64,000 nt of DNA from JAXGOI01 sp040767605 (lineage in GTDB: Bacteria > Bacillota > Dehalobacteriia > UBA4068). The position numbers were made by a program, and so were the translations under genes. The notes under the pieces were generated by a model. It made no database searches and had not been told where the DNA came from. It saw nothing but the letters and a program-made list of their open reading frames with translations. Positions within the stretch are counted from its first letter, which is position 1. Every line of letters begins with the position of its first letter. Shown here piece by piece: positions 25,989-34,746 of the stretch. The DNA is taken from positions 1,736,001 through 1,800,000 of the forward strand of contig JAXGOI010000001.1 in NCBI GenBank assembly GCA_040767605.1. The letters run 5' to 3'.

Positions 25989-26655
25989 GCTTTATGGAAC
26001 AATCGCTGAAGAAAGCTGGTTTGATGATGATGTGACCCCACAGATGTTTAGAAATGAACTCTTTAGCGAAAAAGGACCCATCACCTTATGGATTAACTCA
26101 CCGGGTGGAGATTGCATTGCCGCAAGTCAGATTTATACCATGTTGATGGATTATCCAGATGAGGTAACCGTCAAGATTGATGGGATTGCAGCATCTGCCG
26201 CCTCTGTCATTGCCATGGCAGGAACAAAGGTACTAATGGCTCCGACAGCACTCATGATGATTCATAACCCAGCAACCATCACGATGGGTGATCATGAAGA
26301 CATGAAACGAGCGATTGAGATGTTAGATGAGGTGAAAGAAAGCATTATCAATGCCTATGAGATTAAGACTGGAATATCTCGCATCAAACTATCTCATCTG
26401 ATGGATGCTGAAACCTGGATGAATGCCAACAAAGCCATAGAACTTGGCTTTGCAGACGATGTGCTAAAGGATGAGAAACAATCCGAACCCACTTTTTCTG
26501 CCTATGCGTTTTCTAGAAAAGCAGTGGCAACTAACCTACTTAACAAAATGGCAGAAAAGAATAAACCAATTCAGGCGGAGGAATCTGCCAAACCCCAAGG
26601 GCGCTCAATTGATGAACTCAAGGAGCGTCTTTTGATTATCAAAAAATATATGTAA
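25924..26655 (+). CDS. prohead protease, ClpP-like
   Basis: 243-residue serine protease of the ClpP fold that cleaves the capsid scaffold. The serine region is GIAASAASVIAMAG and the histidine is in MMIHNPATITMG, with INSPGGDCIAASQIY upstream. The ATG at 25924 has aaggagg at 25908-25914; it lies within the 3' end of the portal gene in another frame. The C-terminus (after residue 195) is a polar tail. Confidence 0.92.
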   Translation: MKNKMFWRWKNQASEQEERVLELYGTIAEESWFDDDVTPQMFRNELFSEKGPITLWINSPGGDCIAASQIYTMLMDYPDEVTVKIDGIAASAASVIAMAGTKVLMAPTALMMIHNPATITMGDHEDMKRAIEMLDEVKESIINAYEIKTGISRIKLSHLMDAETWMNANKAIELGFADDVLKDEKQSEPTFSAYAFSRKAVATNLLNKMAEKNKPIQAEESAKPQGRSIDELKERLLIIKKYM

Positions 26656-26671
26656 ATGGAGGAATTTTACT

Positions 26672-27868
26672 ATGACGATTACAGAAATGCGTAATAAACG
26701 CAAAAAGCTTATTGAAACGATGGATGGGTTCTTGGACACTCATAAAACCAAGAATGGCACATTATCCGCAGAAGATGATGCTACCTATAAAACCATGGAA
26801 GATGAAATTTCTGAACTTACCAATGAAATCCATCGCATGGAAAGACGTGAAGCAATCGAGGCTGAACTTGAAAAACCTGTCAGCAAGCCAATCATTGAAA
26901 ATCCGATGAATGGTCGACTGGATAACAGTGAAATTAAAACTGGCCGAGCAGCTGATTCTTATAAGACTGCCATGCTTTCAGCCCTTCGCTCAAACTTCCG
27001 TAATGTATCCAATGTCCTACAAGAAGGGGTAGACGCAGATGGTGGCTATCTCGTACCCGAAGAATACGACAGCAGATTGATTGATGGTCTGGAAGAAGAG
27101 AATATCATTCGTAAGCTGGGTCACAGAATTACCACATCAGGTGAGCGAAAAATCAATATTGCAGCTACAAAACCTGCAGCTGCATGGATTGATGAAGGTG
27201 AAGCACTGACCTTTAGCGATGCTACATTCTCCCAGATTAATCTGGATGCCCATAAACTTCATGTGGCAGTCAAGGTGACTGAAGAGCTGCTTTATGATAA
27301 TGCCTTCCAGCTTGAGAATTACATTATTAAGGAGTTTTATAAGGCTCTGGCTAATGCGGAAGAAGATGCCTTTATCAATGGTGATGGCACAGGAAAACCT
27401 CTAGGCATTCTTGCTGCTAGTGGTGGTGCTGAAGTAGGGGTGACTGCTGCCTCTGCCACAGCAATTACGGCCGATGAAGTGATTAATTTAGTGTATTCAC
27501 TGAAACGTCCATACCGTAAGAATGCAGTCTTTATTTTAAATGACCAGACGATTGCGGCACTTAGAAAACTCAAGGATGGAAACGGAGCGTATATGTGGCA
27601 AGCAGCTCTTGTTGCGGGTGAACCAGATAAACTACTTGGCTATCCTGTTTATACATCTGCTTATATGCCTACCATTGAGGCAGGTGCTAAGACCATTATC
27701 TTTGGCGATTTGTCTTATTACAACATTGGAGATCGTGGTTCTCGTTCCTTTGCAGAACTTCGTGAGCTGTTTGCAGGTAATGGCATGGTCGGGTTTGTAG
27801 CTAAAGAACGTGTGGATGGCAAGTTAGTATTACCTGAAGCAATCAAGGTTCTTCAGCAGAAAGCCTAA
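26672..27868 (+). CDS. major capsid protein, HK97 fold
   Basis: 398 residues. The first ~95 residues are a charged coiled-coil delta domain (EDEISELTNEIHRMERREAIEAEL), removed by the protease in related phages. The shell part has EGVDADGGYLVPEEYDSRLIDG and FINGDGTGKPLGIL. Good ribosome binding site, 16 bp after the protease gene. Confidence 0.94.
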   Translation: MTITEMRNKRKKLIETMDGFLDTHKTKNGTLSAEDDATYKTMEDEISELTNEIHRMERREAIEAELEKPVSKPIIENPMNGRLDNSEIKTGRAADSYKTAMLSALRSNFRNVSNVLQEGVDADGGYLVPEEYDSRLIDGLEEENIIRKLGHRITTSGERKINIAATKPAAAWIDEGEALTFSDATFSQINLDAHKLHVAVKVTEELLYDNAFQLENYIIKEFYKALANAEEDAFINGDGTGKPLGILAASGGAEVGVTAASATAITADEVINLVYSLKRPYRKNAVFILNDQTIAALRKLKDGNGAYMWQAALVAGEPDKLLGYPVYTSAYMPTIEAGAKTIIFGDLSYYNIGDRGSRSFAELRELFAGNGMVGFVAKERVDGKLVLPEAIKVLQQKA

Positions 27869-27880
27869 CGGAGGTGCGAT

Positions 27881-28105
27881 ATGGATTACAACACAAAAAA
27901 CTACACCGAACAAGGCGGAGATAAAACCGTCATCGCAGGAACGTTAGAGATTAAGGAGGGAGCAACCATAACTGGTCTCCCTTCTTCTTTTACTCCTGCA
28001 GAGAACCAAGCACCTAGTGTGGCAGAAGATATTACGAGTTTAGTTGCTGATTTTAATGCCTTGCTTCTAAAGCTTAAAACAGCTGGACTCATGGAAACTG
28101 ATTAA
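27881..28105 (+). CDS. head fiber-type protein
   Basis: 74 residues: YNTKNYTEQGGDKTVIAGTL, a short repeat-like beta region, then a helix. It matches the small head fiber protein family found right after the capsid gene in Firmicute phages, possibly decorating the capsid. Confidence 0.7.
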   Translation: MDYNTKNYTEQGGDKTVIAGTLEIKEGATITGLPSSFTPAENQAPSVAEDITSLVADFNALLLKLKTAGLMETD

Positions 28106-28127
28106 TAAAGGAAAGGATGGTAGCGGT

Positions 28128-28436
28128 ATGACACTGATTCAAAATGTAAAGGCAAACTTGATTTTAGAGCATGATGCTGATGACGAACTCTTAGAGATGT
28201 TCATCGCCGCTGCTGTCAGTTATGCCGAGAGTTATCAGCATGTACCAGAAAACTACTACATCGATCACCCCATGCCACCGACTACAGAGCAAGCCATTAT
28301 TATGCTTTCCTCTCACTTTTACGAAAGTAGAGATGGCAGTACAGGTGGCTTTTTTGCAGATAATGTGCAGGCAAGTCAGCAGGTTTGGAATACGGTCAAC
28401 CTACTATTAAGACTTGATCGGGATTGGAAGGTGTAA
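28128..28436 (+). CDS. head-tail connector protein (gp6-like)
   Basis: 102 residues of mostly helical sequence (DADDELLEMFIAAAVSYAESY, TTEQAIIMLSSHFYE, then VNLLLRL), the pattern of HK97 gp6-like adaptors that attach below the portal. Position after the capsid supports this. Confidence 0.85.
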   Translation: MTLIQNVKANLILEHDADDELLEMFIAAAVSYAESYQHVPENYYIDHPMPPTTEQAIIMLSSHFYESRDGSTGGFFADNVQASQQVWNTVNLLLRLDRDWKV

Positions 28437-28438
28437 AC

Positions 28439-28783
28439 ATGAGTTTTGGGAAAATGAATACATTTATTGATATTATCACAACCGATCCGACTAAGGATCC
28501 AGAAGGTTTCGTTACAAAAGGCGATACTGTACTTGCTTCGGTTCGTGCCCATAAGGAAACCCGTAATACAAGTGCAAAATGGGAGCGAATTATTGGTAAT
28601 ACTGCCTTTGTAAGTGTATCGGCACTATTTCGTTTCCGTAAGATACCTAATTTATCAATCACAACTTCACATTATATTTCTGATGTGGACGGTCGTTACA
28701 ATATCGTTAGTGCAGAGGATGTTTGTGGACGAGGAATGTATGTTGAGGTATTGGCAGAAAAGCTAGAAGGGACGGTGAAGTGA
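28439..28783 (+). CDS. head closure protein
   Basis: 114 residues. MNTFIDIITTDPTKDPEGF and the later ALFRFRKIPN, SHYISDVDGRYNIVSAEDV fit SPP1 gp16-like stoppers. The ATG at 28439 is 2 bp after the previous stop. It overlaps the next gene by one base. Confidence 0.83.
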   Translation: MSFGKMNTFIDIITTDPTKDPEGFVTKGDTVLASVRAHKETRNTSAKWERIIGNTAFVSVSALFRFRKIPNLSITTSHYISDVDGRYNIVSAEDVCGRGMYVEVLAEKLEGTVK

Positions 28784-29217
28784 TGGCAAAAATCCAAATG
28801 AAGATACCAGAGGATTTCCTTCTAAAACTGTCTCGACTAGAAGAACAGACGGATATAATCATACCTAAGGTGCTAGAAGAAGGTGGGCAGGTTGTGCTTG
28901 CCAAAGTAAAGAGCAATCTCTCTTCAGTGATTGGCAAAAATATGGCAGAGAAGAGTCGGTCTACTGGAGAGTTGGAACAAGCTCTTGGTCTTTCCCCAGC
29001 CAAACAAAAGCGTGATGGTTCTGGTTGGGATATTAAAGTGGGTTTTTCAGAACCTCGGTCCGATGGCGGATCCAATGCTAAAATTGCAAATATTTTAGAG
29101 TATGGCAAACATGGCCAACCACCGAAGCCCTTCTTGAAACCTGCCCGATCGCAATCGAGAAGAATTGCAGTGGAAGCAATGAAGGAAAAATTTGAACAGG
29201 AGGTGGAAAGACTATGA
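28783..29217 (+). CDS. HK97 gp10-like head-tail protein
   Basis: 144 residues. NILEYGKHGQPPKPFLKPA is the signature of HK97 gp10-like tail-completion proteins. The start ATG shares its A with the TGA of the previous gene. Confidence 0.85.
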   Translation: MAKIQMKIPEDFLLKLSRLEEQTDIIIPKVLEEGGQVVLAKVKSNLSSVIGKNMAEKSRSTGELEQALGLSPAKQKRDGSGWDIKVGFSEPRSDGGSNAKIANILEYGKHGQPPKPFLKPARSQSRRIAVEAMKEKFEQEVERL

Positions 29218-29552
29218 GTATTTTGCAGGAGCTTAATAGTCTTTTCTCTTCTATTCTGCCTGTGGAAACAGGGATATTCAGTGCGGCTGCACCTGATGAA
29301 TATCTTGTTCTTACACCAATGACGGATACATTTGTCTTGTATGGCGATAACAGGCCAGTCATTGATGTATCCGATGTTCGGATATCTCTTTATTCCAAGG
29401 GCAACTATATCAAACGAAAAAACCAACTACTTGCTACTCTGCTTGGAGCAGAGTTCACTATAACCGGACGCCGATATATGGGTCATGAAGACGATACTGG
29501 TTACCATCACTACGTCATTGACGTAGCAAAACACTATGAAATGGAGGAATAA
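29214..29552 (+). CDS. tail terminator-like protein
   Basis: 112 residues, overlapping the previous gene by 4 bp. The order (connector, closure, gp10, this, major tail) is that of the tail terminator. Sequence similarity to named families is not obvious; the segments YLVLTPMTDTFVLYGD and YHHYVIDVAKHYE suggest a small alpha/beta protein. Confidence 0.65.
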   Translation: MSILQELNSLFSSILPVETGIFSAAAPDEYLVLTPMTDTFVLYGDNRPVIDVSDVRISLYSKGNYIKRKNQLLATLLGAEFTITGRRYMGHEDDTGYHHYVIDVAKHYEMEE

Positions 29553-29555
29553 GCT

Positions 29556-30158
29556 ATGGCAACAATTGGGCTAGATAAGCTCTACTATTCAAAAATCACA
29601 GAGGATGCAAATGGTGATGAAACTTACGGCATTCCTGTACAACTGGCAAAAGCGATGAAGGCGGATCTATCCGTCGAACTTGCGGAAGCGACTCTTTACG
29701 CAGACGATGGACCTGCAGAAATTGTAAAAGAATTTAAAAGCGGAAAACTCTCACTTGGAATTGATGACATTGGAGTTACTGCTGCTGAGGATTTGACAGG
29801 AGCAAAAATTGACGATAACCATGTGGTTGTGTCTGGCAGTGACGATGGCGGCTTTGCTGTCGCTGTGGGTTTTCGGGCTAAGAAGGCAAATGGAAAGTAC
29901 AGATATTTTTGGCTTTATCGTGTGGTCTTTGGCATACCTGCTACTAACCTAGCTACAAAGGGAGATAGCATCACTTTCTCTACACCAACTATTGAAGGAA
30001 CAGTTCTGCGTAGAAATAAACTGGATGGCAACGGAAAACATCCTTGGAAAGTAGAAGCTAATGAGGATGATACAAATGTTCCGACATCCGTTATCTCGGG
30101 CTGGTACACGCAGGTTTACGAACCTGCTTTTAATACTTCCGGCGGAGGTGAGGATTAA
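29556..30158 (+). CDS. major tail protein
   Basis: 200 residues, phi13-type tail tube protein: IGLDKLYYSKITEDANGDETYG at the start, TLYADDGPAEIVKEFKSGKLSLGI, and the FSTPTIEGTV motif near the C-terminus. It forms the tail tube around the tape measure. The stop overlaps the next start. Confidence 0.88.
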   Translation: MATIGLDKLYYSKITEDANGDETYGIPVQLAKAMKADLSVELAEATLYADDGPAEIVKEFKSGKLSLGIDDIGVTAAEDLTGAKIDDNHVVVSGSDDGGFAVAVGFRAKKANGKYRYFWLYRVVFGIPATNLATKGDSITFSTPTIEGTVLRRNKLDGNGKHPWKVEANEDDTNVPTSVISGWYTQVYEPAFNTSGGGED

Positions 30159-30544
30159 TGGCAAGTGAAAGAAGCGCTATGATACAAATCGGTGAAAAGA
30201 AGTATGAAATGCTTCTCACCACCAGGGCGACCAAAGAGATTGCGAAACGGTATGGTGGTCTTTCCAACTTAGGGGAGAAACTGATGAAATCAGAAAATTT
30301 TGAGATGGCTCTTGATGAAATTGTCTGGCTAATTACACTTCTTGCCAATCAGTCAGTGATGATCCATAACCTTCAAAACCCTTCTAAAAAAGGGGAACTA
30401 CTTACAGAAGAAGCAGTTGAATTGCTTACTTCACCTCTTGAACTGGGTGAATACAAAAATGCCATTATGGAAGCCATGGTTAAAGGTACAAAGCGCCATG
30501 TGGAAAGTGAGGAAGCACCCTCAAAAAACTCACAGGTCGAGTAA
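30158..30544 (+). CDS. tail assembly chaperone (gpG-like)
   Basis: 128 residues between the major tail protein and the tape measure, the place of the gpG chaperone. RATKEIAKRYGGLSNLG is typical. Near its 3' end the zero-frame codons tca aaa aac contain the slippery heptamer A-AAA-AAC (30523-30529), and a second frame continues without a start codon to 30732. Most ribosomes should make this short form, a fraction the long gpGT form. Confidence 0.87.
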   Translation: MASERSAMIQIGEKKYEMLLTTRATKEIAKRYGGLSNLGEKLMKSENFEMALDEIVWLITLLANQSVMIHNLQNPSKKGELLTEEAVELLTSPLELGEYKNAIMEAMVKGTKRHVESEEAPSKNSQVE

Positions 30545-30732
30545 GTGATGAAGAGTCCTTTGCTCGATTGATATTTTATGGTGTCTCTCTCCTTCAGCGA
30601 TCTGAGCAGGAGGTTTGGCTAATGCCTATCGGACACTTGCTCGACCAGTGGGAAGTTTATAAACAGTATCATGGTTTATCAAGACCAAAGCGTGAATATG
30701 GGATTGATGAAATCATTCCATATGGAATATAG
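30529..30732 (+). CDS. gpT-like extension reached by -1 frameshift
   Basis: 67 codons in the -1 frame relative to gpG, read after slippage at A-AAA-AAC (30523-30529). The product (LTGRVSDEESFARLIFYGVS... PKREYGIDEIIPYGI) joins to gpG to give a protein of about 191 residues. No start codon or ribosome binding site precedes it. This matches the conserved frameshifted tail chaperone of long-tailed phages, where the T domain contacts the tape measure. Confidence 0.8.
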   Translation, partial: LTGRVSDEESFARLIFYGVSLLQRSEQEVWLMPIGHLLDQWEVYKQYHGLSRPKREYGIDEIIPYGI

Positions 30733-30747
30733 ACAATTGTTATTTAT

Positions 30748-30772
30748 GGCACTCGAGAAGAGTGTCTTTTCT
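30748..30772 (+). terminator. hairpin after the chaperone genes
   Basis: ggcactc (30748-30754) with gagtgtc (30760-30766), one G-U pair, followed by ttttctt. A partial terminator before the tape measure gene could adjust its level. Confidence 0.5.
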
Positions 30773-30804
30773 TATGCCCGTTTTAGCTGGAAGGAGGTGG
30801 CTTT

Positions 30805-32991
30805 GTGGCGGATAATTTTGGACTCAAGATTGGTATTGAAGGAGAAAAAGAATTTAAAAATTCCCTTCGTGACATTAACCAGTCCTTCAAGGTATTAGGG
30901 AGTGAAATGAAACTTGTTTCTTCGGAGTTTGATAAGCAGGATAAGTCTGTAGCGGCTGTTACAGCACGTAATGAAGTTTTAAATAAGGCCATCGAAGCAC
31001 AGAAAGATAAAATCTCTACCCTTGAATCTGCCTTAAAAAATGCTGCTGATAGCTTCGGTGAAAATGACCGCCGTACCCAGAACTGGGCAGTTCAGCTTAA
31101 CAATGCCAAAGCCGAACTCAACGGTATGGAGCGTGAACTGGATGAAACAACTGACAGCACTGAAGACCTCGGTGATGAACTGAAAGAAACAGGCGATGAA
31201 GCTGAGAAATCTGGGGATAAGTTTGAAAAGCTAGGCGGTGTACTAAAAGGTGTCGGTGCCGCAATGGGTGCAGTCGCTATTGCGGCAGGAGCTGCTGCTG
31301 TCAAGTTAGGTAAAGAAGTCATTGCCGCATATGCTGATTATGAGCAATTGGTTGGTGGTGTGGATACCCTCTTTGGTGATTCATCTCAAACTGTGCAGAA
31401 TTATGCAGCGAATGCTTTCAAAACAGCAGGGATGTCTGCTAATGAATATATGGAAACTGTTACGGGATTTTCGGCTAGCTTGATTCAATCCCTAGGTGGC
31501 GATACAGCTAAGGCAGCGGAAGTTGCGGATATGGCCATCACGGACATGGCGGACAATGCTAATAAAATGGGTACAGATCTGTCCTCCATTCAAACGGCCT
31601 ACCAGGGTTTTGCAAAGCAGAATTACACTATGTTGGACAACCTCAAGTTAGGGTATGGCGGTACGAAATCTGAAATGGAACGGCTACTTGCTGATGCCGA
31701 GAAAATCTCAGGTATTAAGTATGACCTCACTTCTTTTTCAGATTTGACCGAAGCCATCCATGTTATTCAAACCGAAATGGGCATTACTGGTACCACTGCT
31801 TTGGAAGCCACTGAGACTATTAGCGGCTCTATATCTGGGATGCAGTCAGCAATCGATAACCTGATGGCAGGACTAGGTAATGCTGACGCAGATATTGAAA
31901 TGCTCATTGGGAATGTAGTCGAATCATTCCAGCATGTTGTAAAAAATGTTGTACCTATTATTGAAAATATCGTTAAAGCTCTTCCGGCTGCTCTTGATGG
32001 AATACTTATAGCAATCGGCGACTTGTTACCGACTCTGCTCTCAACAGTGGTCAACTTATTTACGCAGATACTTGAAACAATTCTTAGCCTTTTGCCTGAA
32101 CTCATCCCCGCCGCTGTGGATGCAGTGCTAACCATTGTGGGAGCACTGATTGATAACTTGCCTTTACTCATTGATGCAGCAGTACAGTTAATCACGGCTC
32201 TTGTAGAAGGGCTAGGATTGGCTCTTCCTGAATTGATCCCTGCGGCAGTAGAAGCGATCATAACCATCGTGCAGGGTCTTTTGGACAGTATGGATCAAAT
32301 CCTTGAAGCAGCTTTTGCCATTATACAAGGATTAGCTCAGGGCTTATTGAACGCCCTGCCTCAGTTAATCGATGCACTTCCCGAAGTAATCATGACTATC
32401 ATTAACTTTATTACAAATAACCTGCCCCTCATCATTGAGATGGGTGTTAAACTCACTGTTCAGCTTGCCTTTGGGCTCATAAAAGCCATCCCACAGCTTG
32501 TGGCAAGGTTACCGGAAATAATTGCAGCAATTGTAACTGGACTCGGTAAAGCGGTGAGTGCGGTATTTGAAATTGGGCAAAACATTGTGACTGGACTGTG
32601 GAACGGGATTAAATCCCTCGGATCTTGGATTTCTGATAAAGTAGGTGGATTCTTTTCTGGCATTGTGGACGGAGCAAAAAACCTACTAGGTATCCGTTCT
32701 CCCTCTCTGGTATTTGCGGGGATTGGTGAAAACATGGGTTTGGGAATTGGTGAAGGATTCACCTCTGCCATGAAGGGTGTGGAAAAAGATATCACCGATT
32801 CTATACCTACCGATTTTGACCTTGATATGAATGCCAATATCCATCGGTCAATGAATGATACAGCAATGAACACGAAAAGACTCGTGGAGCATACGGGCAT
32901 TATTCGCGTGGAAGGAATCAATTCTAGTGGTGAAATGTCTTCAGTAGTGGATATCATCATCAACCAGCTTAGACAGGAGGTGCGTGTATGA
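30805..32991 (+). CDS. tail tape measure protein
   Basis: 728 residues. The N-terminus is coiled coil (residues about 1-140), followed by the conserved block SANEYMETVTGFSASLIQSLGGD and QTAYQGFAKQNYTMLDNLKLGYGGT, then long hydrophobic repeats (LPELIPAAVDAVLTIVGALIDNLP and its variants, about 400-570). It sets tail length and leaves with the DNA. With ~0.15 nm per residue, a tail near 100 nm is expected. GTG start with aaggaggtg upstream. Confidence 0.92.
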   Translation: MADNFGLKIGIEGEKEFKNSLRDINQSFKVLGSEMKLVSSEFDKQDKSVAAVTARNEVLNKAIEAQKDKISTLESALKNAADSFGENDRRTQNWAVQLNNAKAELNGMERELDETTDSTEDLGDELKETGDEAEKSGDKFEKLGGVLKGVGAAMGAVAIAAGAAAVKLGKEVIAAYADYEQLVGGVDTLFGDSSQTVQNYAANAFKTAGMSANEYMETVTGFSASLIQSLGGDTAKAAEVADMAITDMADNANKMGTDLSSIQTAYQGFAKQNYTMLDNLKLGYGGTKSEMERLLADAEKISGIKYDLTSFSDLTEAIHVIQTEMGITGTTALEATETISGSISGMQSAIDNLMAGLGNADADIEMLIGNVVESFQHVVKNVVPIIENIVKALPAALDGILIAIGDLLPTLLSTVVNLFTQILETILSLLPELIPAAVDAVLTIVGALIDNLPLLIDAAVQLITALVEGLGLALPELIPAAVEAIITIVQGLLDSMDQILEAAFAIIQGLAQGLLNALPQLIDALPEVIMTIINFITNNLPLIIEMGVKLTVQLAFGLIKAIPQLVARLPEIIAAIVTGLGKAVSAVFEIGQNIVTGLWNGIKSLGSWISDKVGGFFSGIVDGAKNLLGIRSPSLVFAGIGENMGLGIGEGFTSAMKGVEKDITDSIPTDFDLDMNANIHRSMNDTAMNTKRLVEHTGIIRVEGINSSGEMSSVVDIIINQLRQEVRV

Positions 32992-33335
32992 CATACTTAA
33001 AGTATAAGGATACGAATATGTTCATCACGCGCTTTGTTAGCTTTCGTAAAACGCAGGATGTAATCCGTACGGTGCAGGTTGCCCTTGACGGCACAGAATA
33101 TCTGACTCGTTTTGGCTCACCTACCGTACATTATGAACTGACTCTCTATGTAGATGAGAAAGGAAAAACATTACTGATGGAAGCTGAGAATATTGTTTCT
33201 TTACTTGAATGCTCTGTCAAACAGGGTATTTTCACCGGTCGAATCATTGAACTTGGCTCTTTCGAGTATCTTGCCGCAGGCTGGTATAAGGTTATAGCCA
33301 CTCTAGCAGCAACTAGCGAGGTGAGAGGTCCATGA
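32988..33335 (+). CDS. tail protein, unassigned
   Basis: 115 residues, overlapping the tape measure stop by 4 bp. Beta-rich (FVSFRKTQDVIRTVQVALDGTEYLTRFGSP). The place after the tape measure is that of distal tail components, but the protein is short for a full Dit. Function inferred from position only. Confidence 0.6.
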   Translation: MTYLKYKDTNMFITRFVSFRKTQDVIRTVQVALDGTEYLTRFGSPTVHYELTLYVDEKGKTLLMEAENIVSLLECSVKQGIFTGRIIELGSFEYLAAGWYKVIATLAATSEVRGP

Positions 33336-34735
33336 GAAGCATTCCCGTTGCGTTAAAGGAAAAGTTATTTAATCGGTTTAAGGTTGAAAACACGGACAGC
33401 ATGACGAAGCTTCGGGTTGTAGCGACACAGACCTCTATCAACTCCCTTCTTTCTGAACCGATTCATGAGGATATTGCTTCAGGCTTTGGAGATGTAGCTG
33501 TACGTCAAATGGCAGGAGAAGTTGATTTATCTCTTGCCTATGCCATTTGCCTAGATGATGGCATAGCCAACATATACAAACGAAAATTCCCTGCAGGACT
33601 GGAGTACCCTTGGGAACACCAATGGACTCTTGGTCCAGCAACTGATGTAGCAATTGAATTTAACGGTATGTGGAAAATGAATGCCGAAAAAGAATGGTAT
33701 TACCTACAAACTGAGGAACACCCATATATATTCTATGTAAGAAACGGGAACCTCTATGTTCAGTTCTGGAAAGATAATAAGACAGTGACTCTTCTTGCTA
33801 CTGGTGTTTGTCAAATATCGGCCTGCAAGGGCTGGCAGTCCAGTGTTGACCAGGATTTAGATCAGGGGCTAATCATCGGATACCTAAAAGGAGGTTTGGT
33901 GTATTACCGTGCCTTTTGCTGTCAGAACAATGGCACTTATGTATGGGAGCCAGAGCATGAAGTATCTGCACTTGGTACGGGAAATGTAACCCTATCGGTT
34001 TTCCGCACCAATGATTTTCGTATTGGATTTCTGACACAAAACAACGGCAGGATGCGTCTTGCATTAACGCACCGTAATTATGCTGGGATGAGTGTCCGGC
34101 CTGAGACTGTTCACGTCAATGCAAGCAATATGAGGATGTGGATGTCGGACATTCATGAAATGGATGTACTGAAGAAGGAATATTCATCTATAAGGAATAC
34201 ACACCCTTACCTACTTTTGGATGAGCCTGGATCGGAGGAATTATCTGTTATCTCTGTTGAAAAGTTGAACAGAACCGATACTTTTTATTGTTATGGTTTT
34301 AAGATGCGACTTTCAAAGCCCTTGTTTGGAAGTGTTGACGCAGGGTTTCCTGTAAAATGTGCACTTTCCGTTTCCGGAGTGAAGATTACCGAAGCGCTCT
34401 ATGACAGCGTGGAGCAGTCAATTGTCCTCTATACAAATGCCGATATTCGCAGAACAACTCCGGTAACCATTACCATGCCAGAATACCGTTCACTCTGGTA
34501 TCACAAGCTGGGTGAACAGAGGTGGTTTCTGCCCGCGTTGAGTGCAATTGCTGAGGCGGAAACTTTTGATTATTACACTAATGAAAACGAAACAGCGAAC
34601 ATCTCGACCATTTCATCAGCTGCATGGATTGATGAGGCAGTTTTCTCTTGGTATGACCAAGAACCGTGTGCAGCGTTGATTGAAATTTCATCAACGACAG
34701 TACAACTACAGCCTGTTTCAACATTACCGATTTAG
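33332..34735 (+). CDS. tail-associated protein, unknown fold
   Basis: 467 residues, overlapping the previous gene by 4 bp. It contains repeated short beta motifs such as YVRNGNLYVQFWKDN, GYLKGGLVYYRAFCCQNNGTYVWEPEH and VFRTNDFRIGFLTQNNGRMRLALTHRN, which look like blades of a beta-propeller. I do not recognise the family. Between the tape measure and the fibre-like gene it is probably part of the tail tip. Confidence 0.6.
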   Translation: MRSIPVALKEKLFNRFKVENTDSMTKLRVVATQTSINSLLSEPIHEDIASGFGDVAVRQMAGEVDLSLAYAICLDDGIANIYKRKFPAGLEYPWEHQWTLGPATDVAIEFNGMWKMNAEKEWYYLQTEEHPYIFYVRNGNLYVQFWKDNKTVTLLATGVCQISACKGWQSSVDQDLDQGLIIGYLKGGLVYYRAFCCQNNGTYVWEPEHEVSALGTGNVTLSVFRTNDFRIGFLTQNNGRMRLALTHRNYAGMSVRPETVHVNASNMRMWMSDIHEMDVLKKEYSSIRNTHPYLLLDEPGSEELSVISVEKLNRTDTFYCYGFKMRLSKPLFGSVDAGFPVKCALSVSGVKITEALYDSVEQSIVLYTNADIRRTTPVTITMPEYRSLWYHKLGEQRWFLPALSAIAEAETFDYYTNENETANISTISSAAWIDEAVFSWYDQEPCAALIEISSTTVQLQPVSTLPI

Positions 34736-34746
34736 GAGGTTTCTAA

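Noticed and set aside
28707..29426. 239-codon antisense open frame
   Set aside because: Lies opposite well-supported head-tail genes, has no ribosome binding site or recognisable domain; it is a by-product of codon use.
31767..32267. Antisense open frames within the tape measure gene (also 32460-32963)
   Set aside because: Low-complexity Ser/Ile/Thr-rich readings opposite hydrophobic repeats, no start signals.
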